From NCBI RefSeq assembly GCF_000002995.4, contig NW_025062477.1, positions 7,784,649 through 7,848,648 of the forward strand: a stretch of DNA of 64,000 nt, read 5' to 3'. This DNA comes from Brugia malayi (Eukaryota > Nematoda > Chromadorea > Rhabditida > Onchocercidae). Below the pieces are notes generated by a model. It was not told where the DNA came from, ran no database searches, and was given only the letters and a program-made list of their open reading frames with translations. This document shows positions 25,102 through 37,400 of this stretch, one piece after another. Positions within the stretch are counted from its first letter, which is position 1, and each line of letters starts with the position of its first letter. Position numbers and translations under genes: made by a program.

Positions 25102-26092
25102 TAATGTTTATACAACGACTAGCGTAATGGCTAGATCGAAAAGCTCCAAAACCGAACTTATTTCAAAAAAAAAGAAAAATGGTTAGTACAAAGTTACAAC
25201 CTTTTGAATCAGGTAAAAGTATTATCACAGAAAGTATGTTTACTAGATGTAGCTGGAGTTTTCTGCATTTTCCTTCCTATGATTCTGTAACAGTTCATTT
25301 GTTGCCATTTAGTACTTTTTACTATTGCAGGAATCTTAACTATCGGATAATCAGATAAATCCCTAAACAATTTGATTATAACAATAGCCTGTACTGCTAG
25401 AAGACAGTTTCTCCTACAATTGCACTAGCGAATTCAACACTTTTTTCGAATCATCACTTATTGTTGAACTTGTTTATGTATCTTTTATGAATAAGCTACA
25501 TTTCAACTAATTTATGTAATTTATGACCTTATGAAATCACCCCACATGATAACTTCAAAGTAAGCATAAAAGTTTGAAATGAAATCAGGAATGCAAACAA
25601 TTACATTTCAACACACGAGCATAATTTGGATTTTATGATTCCGCTTTTACACTTAGCTTAATCAGCTTGTGCCCTTCTCTTCGCGAGAGGCATGGGCTCA
25701 TGCAAATAATGTTACGAGAATATAACTTATAGTTTTAAAGAATAAATGAAATGATTATAATACAATCTTTAGCTCGTAATTTTTTTCCACACTCATATAT
25801 CAGATGAGTCATTTGCGTCTATGTGGTCGTAATTCAAACTTACAATTGCCATTCGCATTGCAGCGCGGAAATTATGGAGACTTCGCTTAAAAAGCCTGGA
25901 AAAGCGAGTCGTATTCTTGAAATGTACAATAAAGATTTTAACTACTTGAAATGAAATATCAAGCTACATTTACATGTTGGTCTGTTTTTCATAGCATTGG
26001 AATGTTCCTTAATTAGTAAAGCATAAATGCCAAGAAAATGAAATCATAATAAATCAGAAAAGCAGTACGAGTAACAAAATGTGTTTGCAAAA

Positions 26093-26098
26093 TTTATT
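26093..26098 (-). terminator. Poly(A) signal of SEC-5
   Basis: TTTATT on the plus strand is AATAAA on the minus strand, 29 nt past the SEC-5 stop codon (26127-26129). Confidence 0.5.
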
Positions 26099-26126
26099 TA
26101 ATTTACAAACTTTAAACAAGTGAAAC

Positions 26127-29100
26127 TCACGACTGATCCAAATTATGGACAAGTTTTGCTCGAAAAGAATTCACAACAGCCCTAAAGATAGAAATATTGT
26201 CAGTTATATGATACGTTCAAAATAAAAGACGGAAAATTTAACAAGAAACGGATGCAAACCTTGTTTCCAATAACAGGAAATTTTGTACAGTTTCTTCTAA
26301 CGCTGTAACATCAATAACAACTTGTGTGGTTTGCTCCAACGACATATTTTGTAAATGATTGAGACGATCAATTAGTTGGTCAAATGCATTTTGTATTATT
26401 GGACCAAGCACCTCAAACAAAATCAATTTAAAAAAAAAAAAGAATTGCAAGGAACATTATTCAGTCTCAACTTCTCAGCATAGGAAATAACATACAAAAA
26501 ATGGTAAGTCGAGCTCGACCGATTTCACCGAATCACTCGCACATCGATCGAGCTTGACTTATTATTTTCTGAGCGTTGCTTCCTACCACAGTTACTCTCT
26601 TAATACCAATGGCGAAGTTTGGGAGACTCACACGTCTGAACAGAAAATGATATTGAAAAAATATGAAAGCTATGAAAACAAATTCTAGAACAGGATGAGC
26701 TGACCTGCCTATTTCAAGTAATATTAGTTATAGCTAGTACGAGTTTCAAAATCATTATGTAGGGAACCAAAATTTCTACAGCATTTCCAATTCATCAGAA
26801 ATCTTTTAAATTTTACTACCAATAAAGTGCCATCAACATAATTCTTATGTAAGCATTTATGGATTGAAAAAATACCTCGCGCATGACATGCGGGGCAAGT
26901 AAGCATATTTCAGACTGGATGAATATTAGATACATGACGAGTTCTTTGATATAATCAGATGCCTCTGAAACAACTAGAATGGAGATGGAAACTACAGAAT
27001 GTTTTTTGTTAGCTGTCAGATTCAATCAAATGGTAAGTTGACAACAAATTAATTTATTAAAGACTTGGTATGTAAGGCAAATAAGGCAAAGAATTACACT
27101 AGGAAATGTTCCAGCTATTTTCATTCATTCCATGCGAATACAAGAGCTTATTTATCATGCTGATAGAATTTTTTATTCGTACAAATATTATTTCCGAACT
27201 TGAGAACTCATAAAACTTAACGTCACCCTCATTTGGTAGGAGATCATAATTAGCCGATCCAAACATGGAACTAAACGTAGCACATTTTATTTGCAAGTAA
27301 TACTTCATCAAGTTCTGTCGAAACGCTAATAACTGCCCTTTGCTTTTCTGAAAGTTCTCAAAAATTTCTTTAGATTTTAATTATGAAGAAAACAGAATAA
27401 AAAAAAAGTCTCTGGAACTCCTTCACATTTTCAAAATAATGAAGTAATTTAGCCTCTTCAGATGAAACCAGTGATAACTGTCGAAAAACCGAAATATAAT
27501 TGGAGAAATAAAATTATAAAACTGAAGATTGTACATATTTGAACATTCCTTATACAAATGTTCTAATCTCATGTAGGGAATCATTTATCCAATATTCTTC
27601 AATTGCAGCTGAACTTATTCATTGTTACAATTTGTAACAAGAATGTGTTGAAATTTTGTCTCAATAAAATTGTTTAGAGAGTTTCAACTCCTTATTGTAA
27701 ATCATGCATTTTGTTAAAATTTAATGCATTCTATGTAAGGACTGACACTCACTGTTAGGGAATTCTTTAGAATCAATAAGCATACTTTTAAATTCTTCAT
27801 TATTTACAATTTCATACATAAAAATCCTTTATTATTTATTTCTTCAGGTCATCCTACATTCTTAGGTAACATTTCCACGAAATTATCAGTGTATTGCTGC
27901 TATGTATCAATCTCCGCAACAGATTCATTTGTATCAATTTCAAACTAAACCAAAAACATTTTCCTACCAAATCTCTACAAAAGAACCTCACTGCAAAAAC
28001 AAAATACAGTAGTTACTTCTCCAGATTTTCTATGATCTAAATGAAAAATATAAAGTATTAACAGAAACTTACTTCAAATATGAGGTCGCCATACTTGACA
28101 CCATTCTCAGCTAAGCGACGACACAATGTAGGCAAAGAATTACTGAGTATATATTCAATGTTACATACGGCAATAAGCAATTTTCGGCTGCTAGCTGTCC
28201 CTTCATTGAATAAAGCTGATGGACGCTTTACACAATTTCTACATATTTTACAAAAAGTTTTACACCAAATTTTCAAAGAAATTTCTTCGTTAGCGAAATC
28301 ATCCTAAGTTACCACCGTAGGTCTAATAAGTAATGCAAAAAATGTTCTTTTTGGATCAGCTAATAGATGATTTTTGGGCTTTACGTTCAAACAGTTCAGA
28401 AAGTAAATTGTAAACCAAAATTTTTTTAAAAAATATGATCCATTTCCTCAGTCATGCAAGATTTCAAGCAAATTATCTACTTTCAAGCTTCATAAAATTC
28501 ATCCAATTTTGCAATATGTTTGTGTTAGAATAAATGCAATATACCTTAATTGTAGAACATTCTCTATACAATCGCGAACTGATGTGAGAATCATCGTAAA
28601 TAAATCAATCAACATAAAACGAAATCGTTCCCTACTGAACAAGTCCAATTCACCCGCATAATTTGAAGATGAAAGTATTTGCCGAATTTGTCCCATACTA
28701 ACATTCACCTCAAAAGAGTAACTACAGAACAAGCTGATAGCATTGGTAATTTTGATTTAAGCTCTATAATGAAGTTCAGTTAATTAAAATTATTTTCAAA
28801 AATAAAATACACTTCCGCTTTTTCGTATTTGGAATGCATTTAGAATGCTTCCTGAGTTAACTACATCTATTTGTATAAATTTCGAACTAAGGATATGAAA
28901 TTATACAGAAAACAATTATTGAACATTACCTATCCGTAAAGAAACTCACCTCAGTTTCATAAAGATCTGGTAAAATAGTTTTCAACAAACCCGCATGCTC
29001 TAATTTCCAGATTTCTCCATTCCCTAAGCTAATTACTCCTAAAATAATGGAGTGAAATGCGAATCGCTTCAAAAAGGAAGTTATCCGAGTCATGAGCAAC

Positions 29101-32100
29101 TGTGGTTTTATTGCCACTATTACTACAGTAACACATTTTATTTGCTCTATATCTTATTGAAATACGATGAAAGCATGTAGGACAACTGGATGACGGTAAT
29201 ATTAATAAATGATTATGGCTACAGTTAAGGAAAACACTGATTCTCTATTTCCGATGGCTATTCTCCAGGCAAGATAAATTCAGAGGCCCAACTTTAATAA
29301 GTAATAACTGCATAAATTAAAAGATTTCTGGAAGTGCTTACCCTGAGTAACTCTTTCAATAACTTTTGATAAGCATTTTAATCGAATAGTAACACAAAGC
29401 TCCAAAAGTGGCTGTAGTTGCTCCGAAGTAAAATTGCAATCCAACAGGAAACTTACGCATGATCTGAAGTGTTTATCAGTGTAACTGAATCTAATATATG
29501 GTTGCTGGAATCAATGTACAAATACAATCACTCAAATCAATGTGATATTATCTACATTATTCAAAATTTGGTCATACAACATAGGTGTTCTTGATATATC
29601 TTGGACTGTTTTATCGAGTATAATCACATTAAAAGTATTGTAGTTTGACTGTGTATTTTTTCCTTCTGAACATGAACAAGTTCGTTTTAATATATTAGAG
29701 AAGTTTTACAGCTTTTAAAACATATCATTCTCACCCTTATTGTCTATAATAAAATGGTCAAATTAAAATGTGTGTTTAAGCATTTGTTAATTTTCCATTA
29801 AAGATAGAAAAGATGCGAACGATTGTTTAGTCTGTCAATTTTGGAGTTTATTTAATTTACCATAATAATAAAAAACATTTCACACACCTCAAAATTTTTA
29901 ATGATGAAAATAACTGGTGTGTGAGAGAAGATGCGATAGGCCATTTCGCGAACTGCTCGCTATATTTTCGCAAAACAGATTCAGGTAAAGCGTCAGGCAC
30001 TAACGCATTCAATATCAGCCATGATGAAACATTGACTGTATTTATGAGCATTTGCTGAAAATATACGATGAGTTAATGAAACAGCTATAGGTGAACCAAT
30101 GACGGTGGAAATTTTCTTGAACGATGAGAATTTCAGGAAATATCTGGACAAAATAGAGAATGCAATGAGACCTGGAACACAAAATAAGTGAAAAATTGTT
30201 TGAGATGTTCAACTGCAAATTTTATCTAACAGAAAAGCATATTTCTACCAAAAGATAAAGCAAAGAAGGTCGAAGGTTTTGAACTTTAAAGGGCTTTAAA
30301 AAATCAACTAAACTGACATTAATGTCACATATGCGATCCACCGAGGTTAGATTTGTAACTGATGAAGAGTATATCTGAGAAAGCTTCCAGAATATTTGTA
30401 ATTTGTCGGTGATAAGATCTACCATTTCTTGGACGAAATCGTGAAGATTATGGAAGTTTTCTTCAATTACTGTAACAGTAAAATTTTCATCAGTAATGAT
30501 TTATAAAAGATGAGCATTAGGAGGAATTTTCTTATTCATATAATTGTTATCCACTAATGATTTAGTGGATAACAATAATCTGAGAACATCAGAACAATTA
30601 TTTTAAAAAATTTCCATTTCCGAAGTCCTGCCATAGTGAATGGGATTTTCTTCAGAACAAGAAAGTATAGAGAACGAATGTATAACTCTACAACCTCAAT
30701 TTTCTCGAACGAATTATGTGTAAATCTTGAAAATGTACGAATGAACTATATAAATTAAAAATAAAGCACCCTACTAATGAAAATGTTAGATGGCACTCTA
30801 AATTCTAAGACCCTGAACATTTTTTTTTTTGGCCTGCTGTGATAAAAAATAACTAGCTGTGAAAAAAGTATATATTTTCGAGGATATAGAATCAAGTGAA
30901 TAGAAATGATCTGAGCTCCTTACATGAAAATATGCCCGACGATTCTCTCCTACTCTTGACTTGGTCCAATGCTGAAAATTAAAATATTTTCAAAAAAACT
31001 GATAAATCACAAAGATGTAGAAACCCGATTTTCAAATAATACCTAACTTCAGATGCTTTCTTTGCGTTTGCCACAGAAGATCTTCTAACCAACAGTGATA
31101 TGCTGTAATGCAGTCCCATGCTGGGTCAGAATTCGGTTCGAGAATCTGTAAACGCAATTAGAGTATTCAAATTGGTAACCAACCGCAACATTTTGTTTGA
31201 CCCATATTGGATTTAATTTCTCAAATCTTCCTTTTTACTGAAATATTGTAGTCACTTTACAAAATAATCTATGCATAAGCAATCGAGCAAAAGAGAAAAG
31301 AGATAATATATCCATTACTTTTAGATATTTGATGAGTTTACTTTGATCTTCAAATGAAGTAGGCATATCGATCAAACGCTGCTTCATATTTCTTTTAAAT
31401 ATTTCCATTTTCTGATCCAATTCAGTCATCACTGAAAACTGGCTATGAACTTGGTTTTGTTATTCAACCTTTTGTCTACTTTCAGAAAAGCAACAAATTA
31501 ATTATAACACAGAAGAATTTACCCTCCTTAAATAATGACACCTCAGTATCTTTAAAGAGTGATTTTGCGCGGGCATAATCATTCAGAATAGTTGAATATT
31601 CGCCCTGGAATTAATGCACAATACAAAATTTGCACAATTTGATTCATTGGTATGTTCTACTGGAAAGAGGTATAAGCAAGACACAAATTTAAACTTTCGA
31701 AACTTGACCCGAAATTTAAATAGCATGAGAGATTTTGTGAAAATATAAGTTGTGTCACCTTTGCTAAATTTTGATCAATAGAACTAGAGAGGAAGAAAAT
31801 AAATCGAAAACGAGTAAGTATTGATAAGGCATTTCGTGTAGCATCAGCTCGATCCTTCCGTGTTAAAACATCATAGAATACTGCATTTGCTGCTGTGTGT
31901 GATTCAGTTAGCTGGAATTTAGCTGGAAGTTTCCCGAACATTCTTATAAGCAGTGAAAAATCATAAAAAGAGAATTGTATGAGCTACAACTCGATGCTCA
32001 ATAATACTTATAAGCCAACAAAACTTCGTAATTCTAAACAAGATCAAACAAGATATTGTGAACCTTCTCAGAAATATTTTTTGTGAGCGGCCAACCGCAA

Positions 32101-33569
32101 ACATTCCTCTCCAGCTGCATTTTATCGTAAAGTGTTGCCAGTGTATCAACGCAATTAATTAGTGAGTACAGATTAGCACGATGCAAATCGGAACTACTTT
32201 TTTCGCTTTCCTTAGTACTTTGAGTTAAATACATCAATCCTTTTCTGAGATTAACAAGTCTGCAAAATAACACAGATGAAAAGAGCCATGGCAAAATACG
32301 AAATTTGAGATATTATTCCCTCTGCAGAAGTGGTGACGTGTTTGACTTTCTAAAAAGATTTACATTACAGATGATTTTGAATATCCATATATTTGTATTC
32401 TTTTTTTGAATATTTTTGGAAAGACCATATATAGTAGTCCACAAAAAGCAAACAGCTTACAAATAACTGCCATAAGTTCAAACACTGCATGTATGTCACT
32501 TTTCTTCAATGCTAAATTCATTGTTTTCAAGTTTAACAATTTTCGAGGTCCATATAATTCTCAAAACTCACTTTGTTTCACGATGATTTTCAAGCAAGTA
32601 CCAGGCTGGATTGAAATTTTCCATCCGAAGATTGCCTGAACCTTCCGGGAACATTTGCATTAAAGATGTTTGATCCATTTTCTTATGCCTGAAGAAAAGT
32701 GACATTTGTCCAAAACAAATCAATATATTTGTTTTCCATTTTTTTATATTGATTTTCAAGACTTCTTACTGTAATTATAAAATGCTTGAAAATCCCAAAA
32801 TACTGCAATAAGTTTGCTAAAAGAAACACAAAAACCATGATTTATCTTCAGAGAGAGTCGCAGAACTTACGATTCAATCGTCAATCCTAACGCATCCACA
32901 ATAGCTGTTGTTTCGGGAACATTACGGACAGCTTCACGGCCAGGAACAGTTCTTGTTTCATCTACCCAAACAGCACTTTCTTCCAATGGACCAACTTGCA
33001 CGATGAAAACACGAAATGTGACATTTGAGGTACTTTTTCCCATCGACTTTGTTAAAAGGACTACTTCTCCAACACCACGCTTTGCTTGCCCAATACCTGA
33101 AATCATATATATTATTTACTGAGCTGCAAGAATGCTTAACATCAGTGAGAGTATTAGAGGTTTTATCTACCAATGTTTCAAATTATTCAAGTTAAAGATT
33201 CAAATTATTGGATATTTAATCGCTTGAGTCGGTAATAGATATTCTTATAATTACCAGTAAAACAACTATAAGTTTCAAGCTGAACTGTCACTTATAAGTG
33301 CCGAAAGTTTCATTAAAACTGGGAAATTTCAGAACAATATTTCACAAATTATCGTTACGTGCTATAATCAGAGAAGATGATTTCCACTTTGCTGACATTA
33401 AGCAGTCAGTTCCACAAATGGAGAGAGCAACCAGATCTGATTGGTTCCTCCCAAGATTTTCGCCACGAATTTTAATTTGTGTTCCCGGAACTCCTTCTTT
33501 GGGTGATAAACCAGTAATCAATGGCCGAAGAGCAGAATCACTGACTGAATGATCAGCATTTTCAGCCAT
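26127..33569 (-). CDS. sec-5: Exocyst complex component SEC-5 (EXOC2)
   Basis: Subunit of the octameric exocyst that tethers secretory vesicles to the plasma membrane; in animals its N-terminal IPT/TIG domain binds Ral GTPase. ATG at 33569 opens MAENADHSVSD, followed by the TIG domain LRPLITGLSPKEGVPGTQIK and IRGENLGRNQSDLVALSICG. Phase-checked exons: 33359-33569, 32871-33096 (GQAKRGVGEVVLLTKSMGKS, ESAVWVDE), 32572-32688 (NFNPAWYLLENHRETK), 32050-32259, 31759-31942 (VLTRKDRADATRNALSILTR), 31523-31604, 31319-31431, 31043-31145 (DPAWDCITAYHCWLEDLL) and 30924-30971; an exon below 30469 (KLQIFWKLSQ) follows. Later exons near 29865-30050, 29345-29465, 28930-29100, 28500-28730, 28080-28290, 27220-27350, 26850-26990, 26240-26450 and 26127-26180 match the helical C-terminal part less strongly (SDYIKELVMYLIFIQ). 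Length appears near the family norm of about 900 aa. It is divergent from the OTU gene. Confidence 0.93.
30543..30576. repeat. Perfect inverted repeat, 15-bp arms, 4-bp loop
   Basis: Arms 30543-30557 (ATTGTTATCCACTAA) and 30562-30576 (TTAGTGGATAACAAT) are exact reverse complements around TGAT, in a SEC-5 intron. A transcript from either strand would fold into a tight hairpin. Confidence 0.92.
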
Positions 33570-34411
33570 CCTGAAACTTGAACATTTGTAAACCATTGCT
33601 TAACACCCAAATATTTTGCAACGTATAAAATCAGCTTTGACAATAAATACTAGCTGATCTCTTTTTCTTTTTTTCCTTTATACAAATTTAAAATGTTTCA
33701 ACTTTATCGTAGAAGTAAATTAAGATCACTTCACAAATTTATACTATCATGTTGTAATCAAAAAATTGTTTTACATCTTCTCTAATTGAATAAAAAAAGT
33801 AAATACACCTACCATACATATTTTGCTACTGTTTAACTGTAGTAAATTTCACCCGTTTTTAGAGCTATTCATTTAAATTCGCCAATCTACTTAAAGACTA
33901 CTCTGCGGAGGAAAAAGATTCTAATTTACTACATTATACCTTACATTTGCTATTGAACTTATTCCAAAAACCACACAACTTACAGAACCAACTTTGACCA
34001 AATTCGTTATTTCTAGGAACGAGGAGCAAGATTTAATAGTTTCAAAATATTGCTTCGAGTAGCATAGCGCGGTTTCGATGGTGGTTTTCCAGTCAGGAGA
34101 GGAGGGTGGTGGGTGTATGTGGGGAAGGTGAGAGTTTCATTTACTGGAGATTGTTCGTATATGAACTGCATTCATGACTATGCGAGTTTGTATAGTTATG
34201 ACAGTTTAATAATAAATTGTTGGTCCGTTCTGCTAGCAGCTCATACCTTTGATGGCTATTTAATCTAGTTCGTTTCTTTATTGCTTATTACGGTGCTACA
34301 CAATCATTCTTGCTGTTTTAACTTTTGAAGAAATATAAAGGCAAAGATGGGTTTTCCAGGATGCAAGAGATTTTGAGAAGCTGAGTGACAGGGAAAAAGA
34401 TAGAAAAGGAG
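33570..34411. promoter_or_regulatory. Shared divergent promoter region of SEC-5 and the OTU gene
   Basis: 842 bp between two divergent start codons. Most is AT-rich. At 34096-34130 there is a strongly G-rich plus-strand run (GGAGGGTGGTGGG, then TATGTGGGG), unlike anything else in the window. It is the best candidate for a promoter element or G-quadruplex. No other gene is visible here. Confidence 0.5.
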
Positions 34412-37400
34412 ATGAACAGTAATGATGACCTGATTGAGGCATTCGTAAATGAAACATGCACTCCATGTAACACTGCAGTTGTTTTTCGTAAAGGTATCAT
34501 TACATTTTATTGTTGGAAAAATTGTCTTTTCTATTTATTCTTTATATCTCTATATCTAGTGAGTGAGGTGAACTTTTCTTTCTTTGCTTCCCCTCTCTCA
34601 CTCTTCTTCATTCAAGCAGTGTTGATGTTTCAGTATGATTTCTGAGTTTTAATTGTAAGTATGTGCATGAAATACAATATTCTTTCTGGCACGGCATCAT
34701 ATTGTTAATGGAAGCAAATCTCTTTGGTGTTATTGGTTTTGTTGGCGTTTAGTTTTTAAACTTCACATCTTGCATGCTTTTTCACGTTTCGCTGGTATAT
34801 TTTTTAGGACAGCAGTGGCATTATAACAATTCACTGCAGTATTATTACGACTGTAAAAAGAAAGAAAACACAGTACCGCAAAGTTGTGCTTCCAATTCTT
34901 CTGGTATGTGGCAGTATTTGAAATAGGGTTTAGCTTTTAGGCTAGTTGTTAAATTCAAACTAATGTTTTTAGTGAGAAACAGTGCTCAGAAATATTTGCA
35001 GATAAAGTAGATTCGGATGTGGAGGAGAGCAGAGAGTATGAGGAGACCCTGTGCTGGCCATCGTACGCCTTTGTGCTGCCAAATCTATTTGAACAGCCAG
35101 ATGATTTTAGAAATTATTTAGAAAAAGATCTGATTGAAACATCGACGCTTAAACGGCTTGAAAATTCTGGTTAGCTTTACAAAATGTTGTAAGTAGAAGT
35201 TCCGGATATTGAATGGATGTTGGATAGACAATGTTTTTTGTTTTTGGTAAACTACTAAAGTTTCCTTAGATCCTCCAGTAGAACTGTTGAAGAAAGGTTG
35301 AAGTAATTTTGCTTGAAATATTTTTTTTTCTTAAAAACGAAAAAATTTTTGGGCCATTTGAATTGGTGGTATTGGAATGGTAGCGGACAACGGATGTGGC
35401 CCTTGAGTACCACTGGTGACGGTAACTGTTTGTTGCATGCAGCATCGCTTGGTATGTGGGGTATCCATGATAGACAACTGATGTTGCGAAAGATTTTATA
35501 TGAAATGTTGACAAGGTCTGTTCGTAATTGCTTATTCAATTTATTTGCGATGATTTTTGGGGACTGAATGTTGCTCAGTGCAAGATCATTCTTTGACTGG
35601 ATCGCATGCTAGATGCATTTGTATGTAATCTTATTTGAATTCAAGAAATATTCATAGTTTAAATTTAAAATTCGGAAATTCTATTTCTAGTTAATAAAAA
35701 AAAATTCCTTTCCAGAGGAAGTAGACGCCATGTACTTTGGCGGCGTTGGCGTTGGACAGAAAGTCAGTCAAATTTACAATCAGGCTTAGTTTTAACGGAT
35801 GAAGAATGGCAGCGTGAATGGGATAGTGTTCTCCACATGGCCGCAGCAATTCCGAGAACTTTTACTATTTCGTATTGTTTAGCTTTGTTTTGAAAAAATT
35901 GAGATCTTTATGTCTTATGCATTAATGCATAAGACATATGGTTTAAGCTTAATTTATTGATGTGCTGTTTTCTAAGCATGAAAGCAAACTTTCAGGGAAG
36001 ATAAGGAACCTAGCAGGAGTGAAGGTACTGAACAAGTTTATGAAAGTTTGGAATCCATTCATGTCTTTGCACTTGCTCATATTCTCAAGCGCCCAATAAT
36101 TGGTACAGTTATAAGGGTTTCACTTTAATCTCTTTATTTCCCTATTTTCTTAAGTATCTGGTTTATCTGCTTCTTAGACTTTTATATAAAAAATTGTTTC
36201 CAGTTGTGTCGGATACAGTGCTTCGCAATGCTGTCGGTGAAGAACTTTCTCCCATTCCATTTGGTGGAATTTATTTACCTCTGGAATGTCCTTCGGATCA
36301 GTGTCATCGTTCACCACTTGTTCTTTGTTATGATTCGGCTCATTTTTCAGCTCTAGTCACCATGCGTCACACAGCATCTAACTCTCTACAATGTAATTTT
36401 CGTATATTTTTCCTGTTATGGATTAGAAAATGATGAGCGGAAACATCAGTTGGACTTTTAGCAAAGAGAAATAATTATCTTGACGATCACTGTAGGCACT
36501 AATAAAAAAAAATTCCATTACAGCATCCGGAACTGTGAGCTGAGATTTAGCATGTCAAGTTAAATCATTTTTAATCCTACATCAGCGTCATGCTGATACA
36601 GCAGACATGTGCACATTGTTGATTTTGCTTATTTTTATTTTAAACATATTGGTTGTAATCTATTAAAACACAAGTTTCCAATTGCAGCCATCATTCCAAT
36701 TACTGATAGGAACCGTATTCTTCTTCCTTTGCATTTTTCTGTTGATCCAGGACCGGATTTTACTTGGTTTGTCTTTTTTCTCGCTCATTAATTTATTTGA
36801 TCAAATTGCATTTCACTGTATTTTTTGCGGATCCAATTTAAATTCTGGCGTTTTTTAGTTATACGTTATGCCATGGTTCTTTTTTATAATGAAATTTATG
36901 GATTTCAGGTGGAAAGACTCGGAAGATGCAGAAATAGCGGCACGGATCCAACTAACTGAAGCTGATAAACTTTCACTTATTCGTGAATATATGGATATTG
37001 TTAAGATTCCGGTAAGCTTAAGCTAAATTACTGAACGTTACTGTCTTTATTAAACCGTACAAAGTTTTTAACTCCTTTTTTTTGCTTTATTTCGTAAATT
37101 CGATTTAGGTTCGCCGATACTCATTCCGACATAACTTAACTGGAATCAGATTGGTAAACGGTGAGGAAGGGCGAAAATCGATGACATTATCATGTGGTGA
37201 TGTATTCGTTACTAAAGATCATTCCGCCAGGTTACTGAGTGAAATAGCACAGCAAATCAAGAAACGGCTAAAAATAGGACGCAAAAAAAAGGTTTCATAT
37301 TGCACACATTCAAAAAAACCACTTTTTGCTGGCTTAGATCTAACTTATGGAATTTGTAAGTTTGCAGACTTTGAATCTCAATCTTTTTCTTAGTGATCTG

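Larger units (their letters stand above)
24403..26092. other. Intergenic interval between convergent GLY-2 and SEC-5
   Basis: About 1.7 kb of AT-rich sequence holding the GLY-2 3' region and one unassigned open stretch (24859-25101, listed separately). No RNA gene or mobile element is recognisable. Near 24490-24535 there is a short imperfect direct repeat around CCAATATGT. Confidence 0.5.

Noticed and set aside
33298..33552. Plus-strand open frame of 84 codons
   Set aside because: Antisense shadow of SEC-5 exon 1 (TIG domain).
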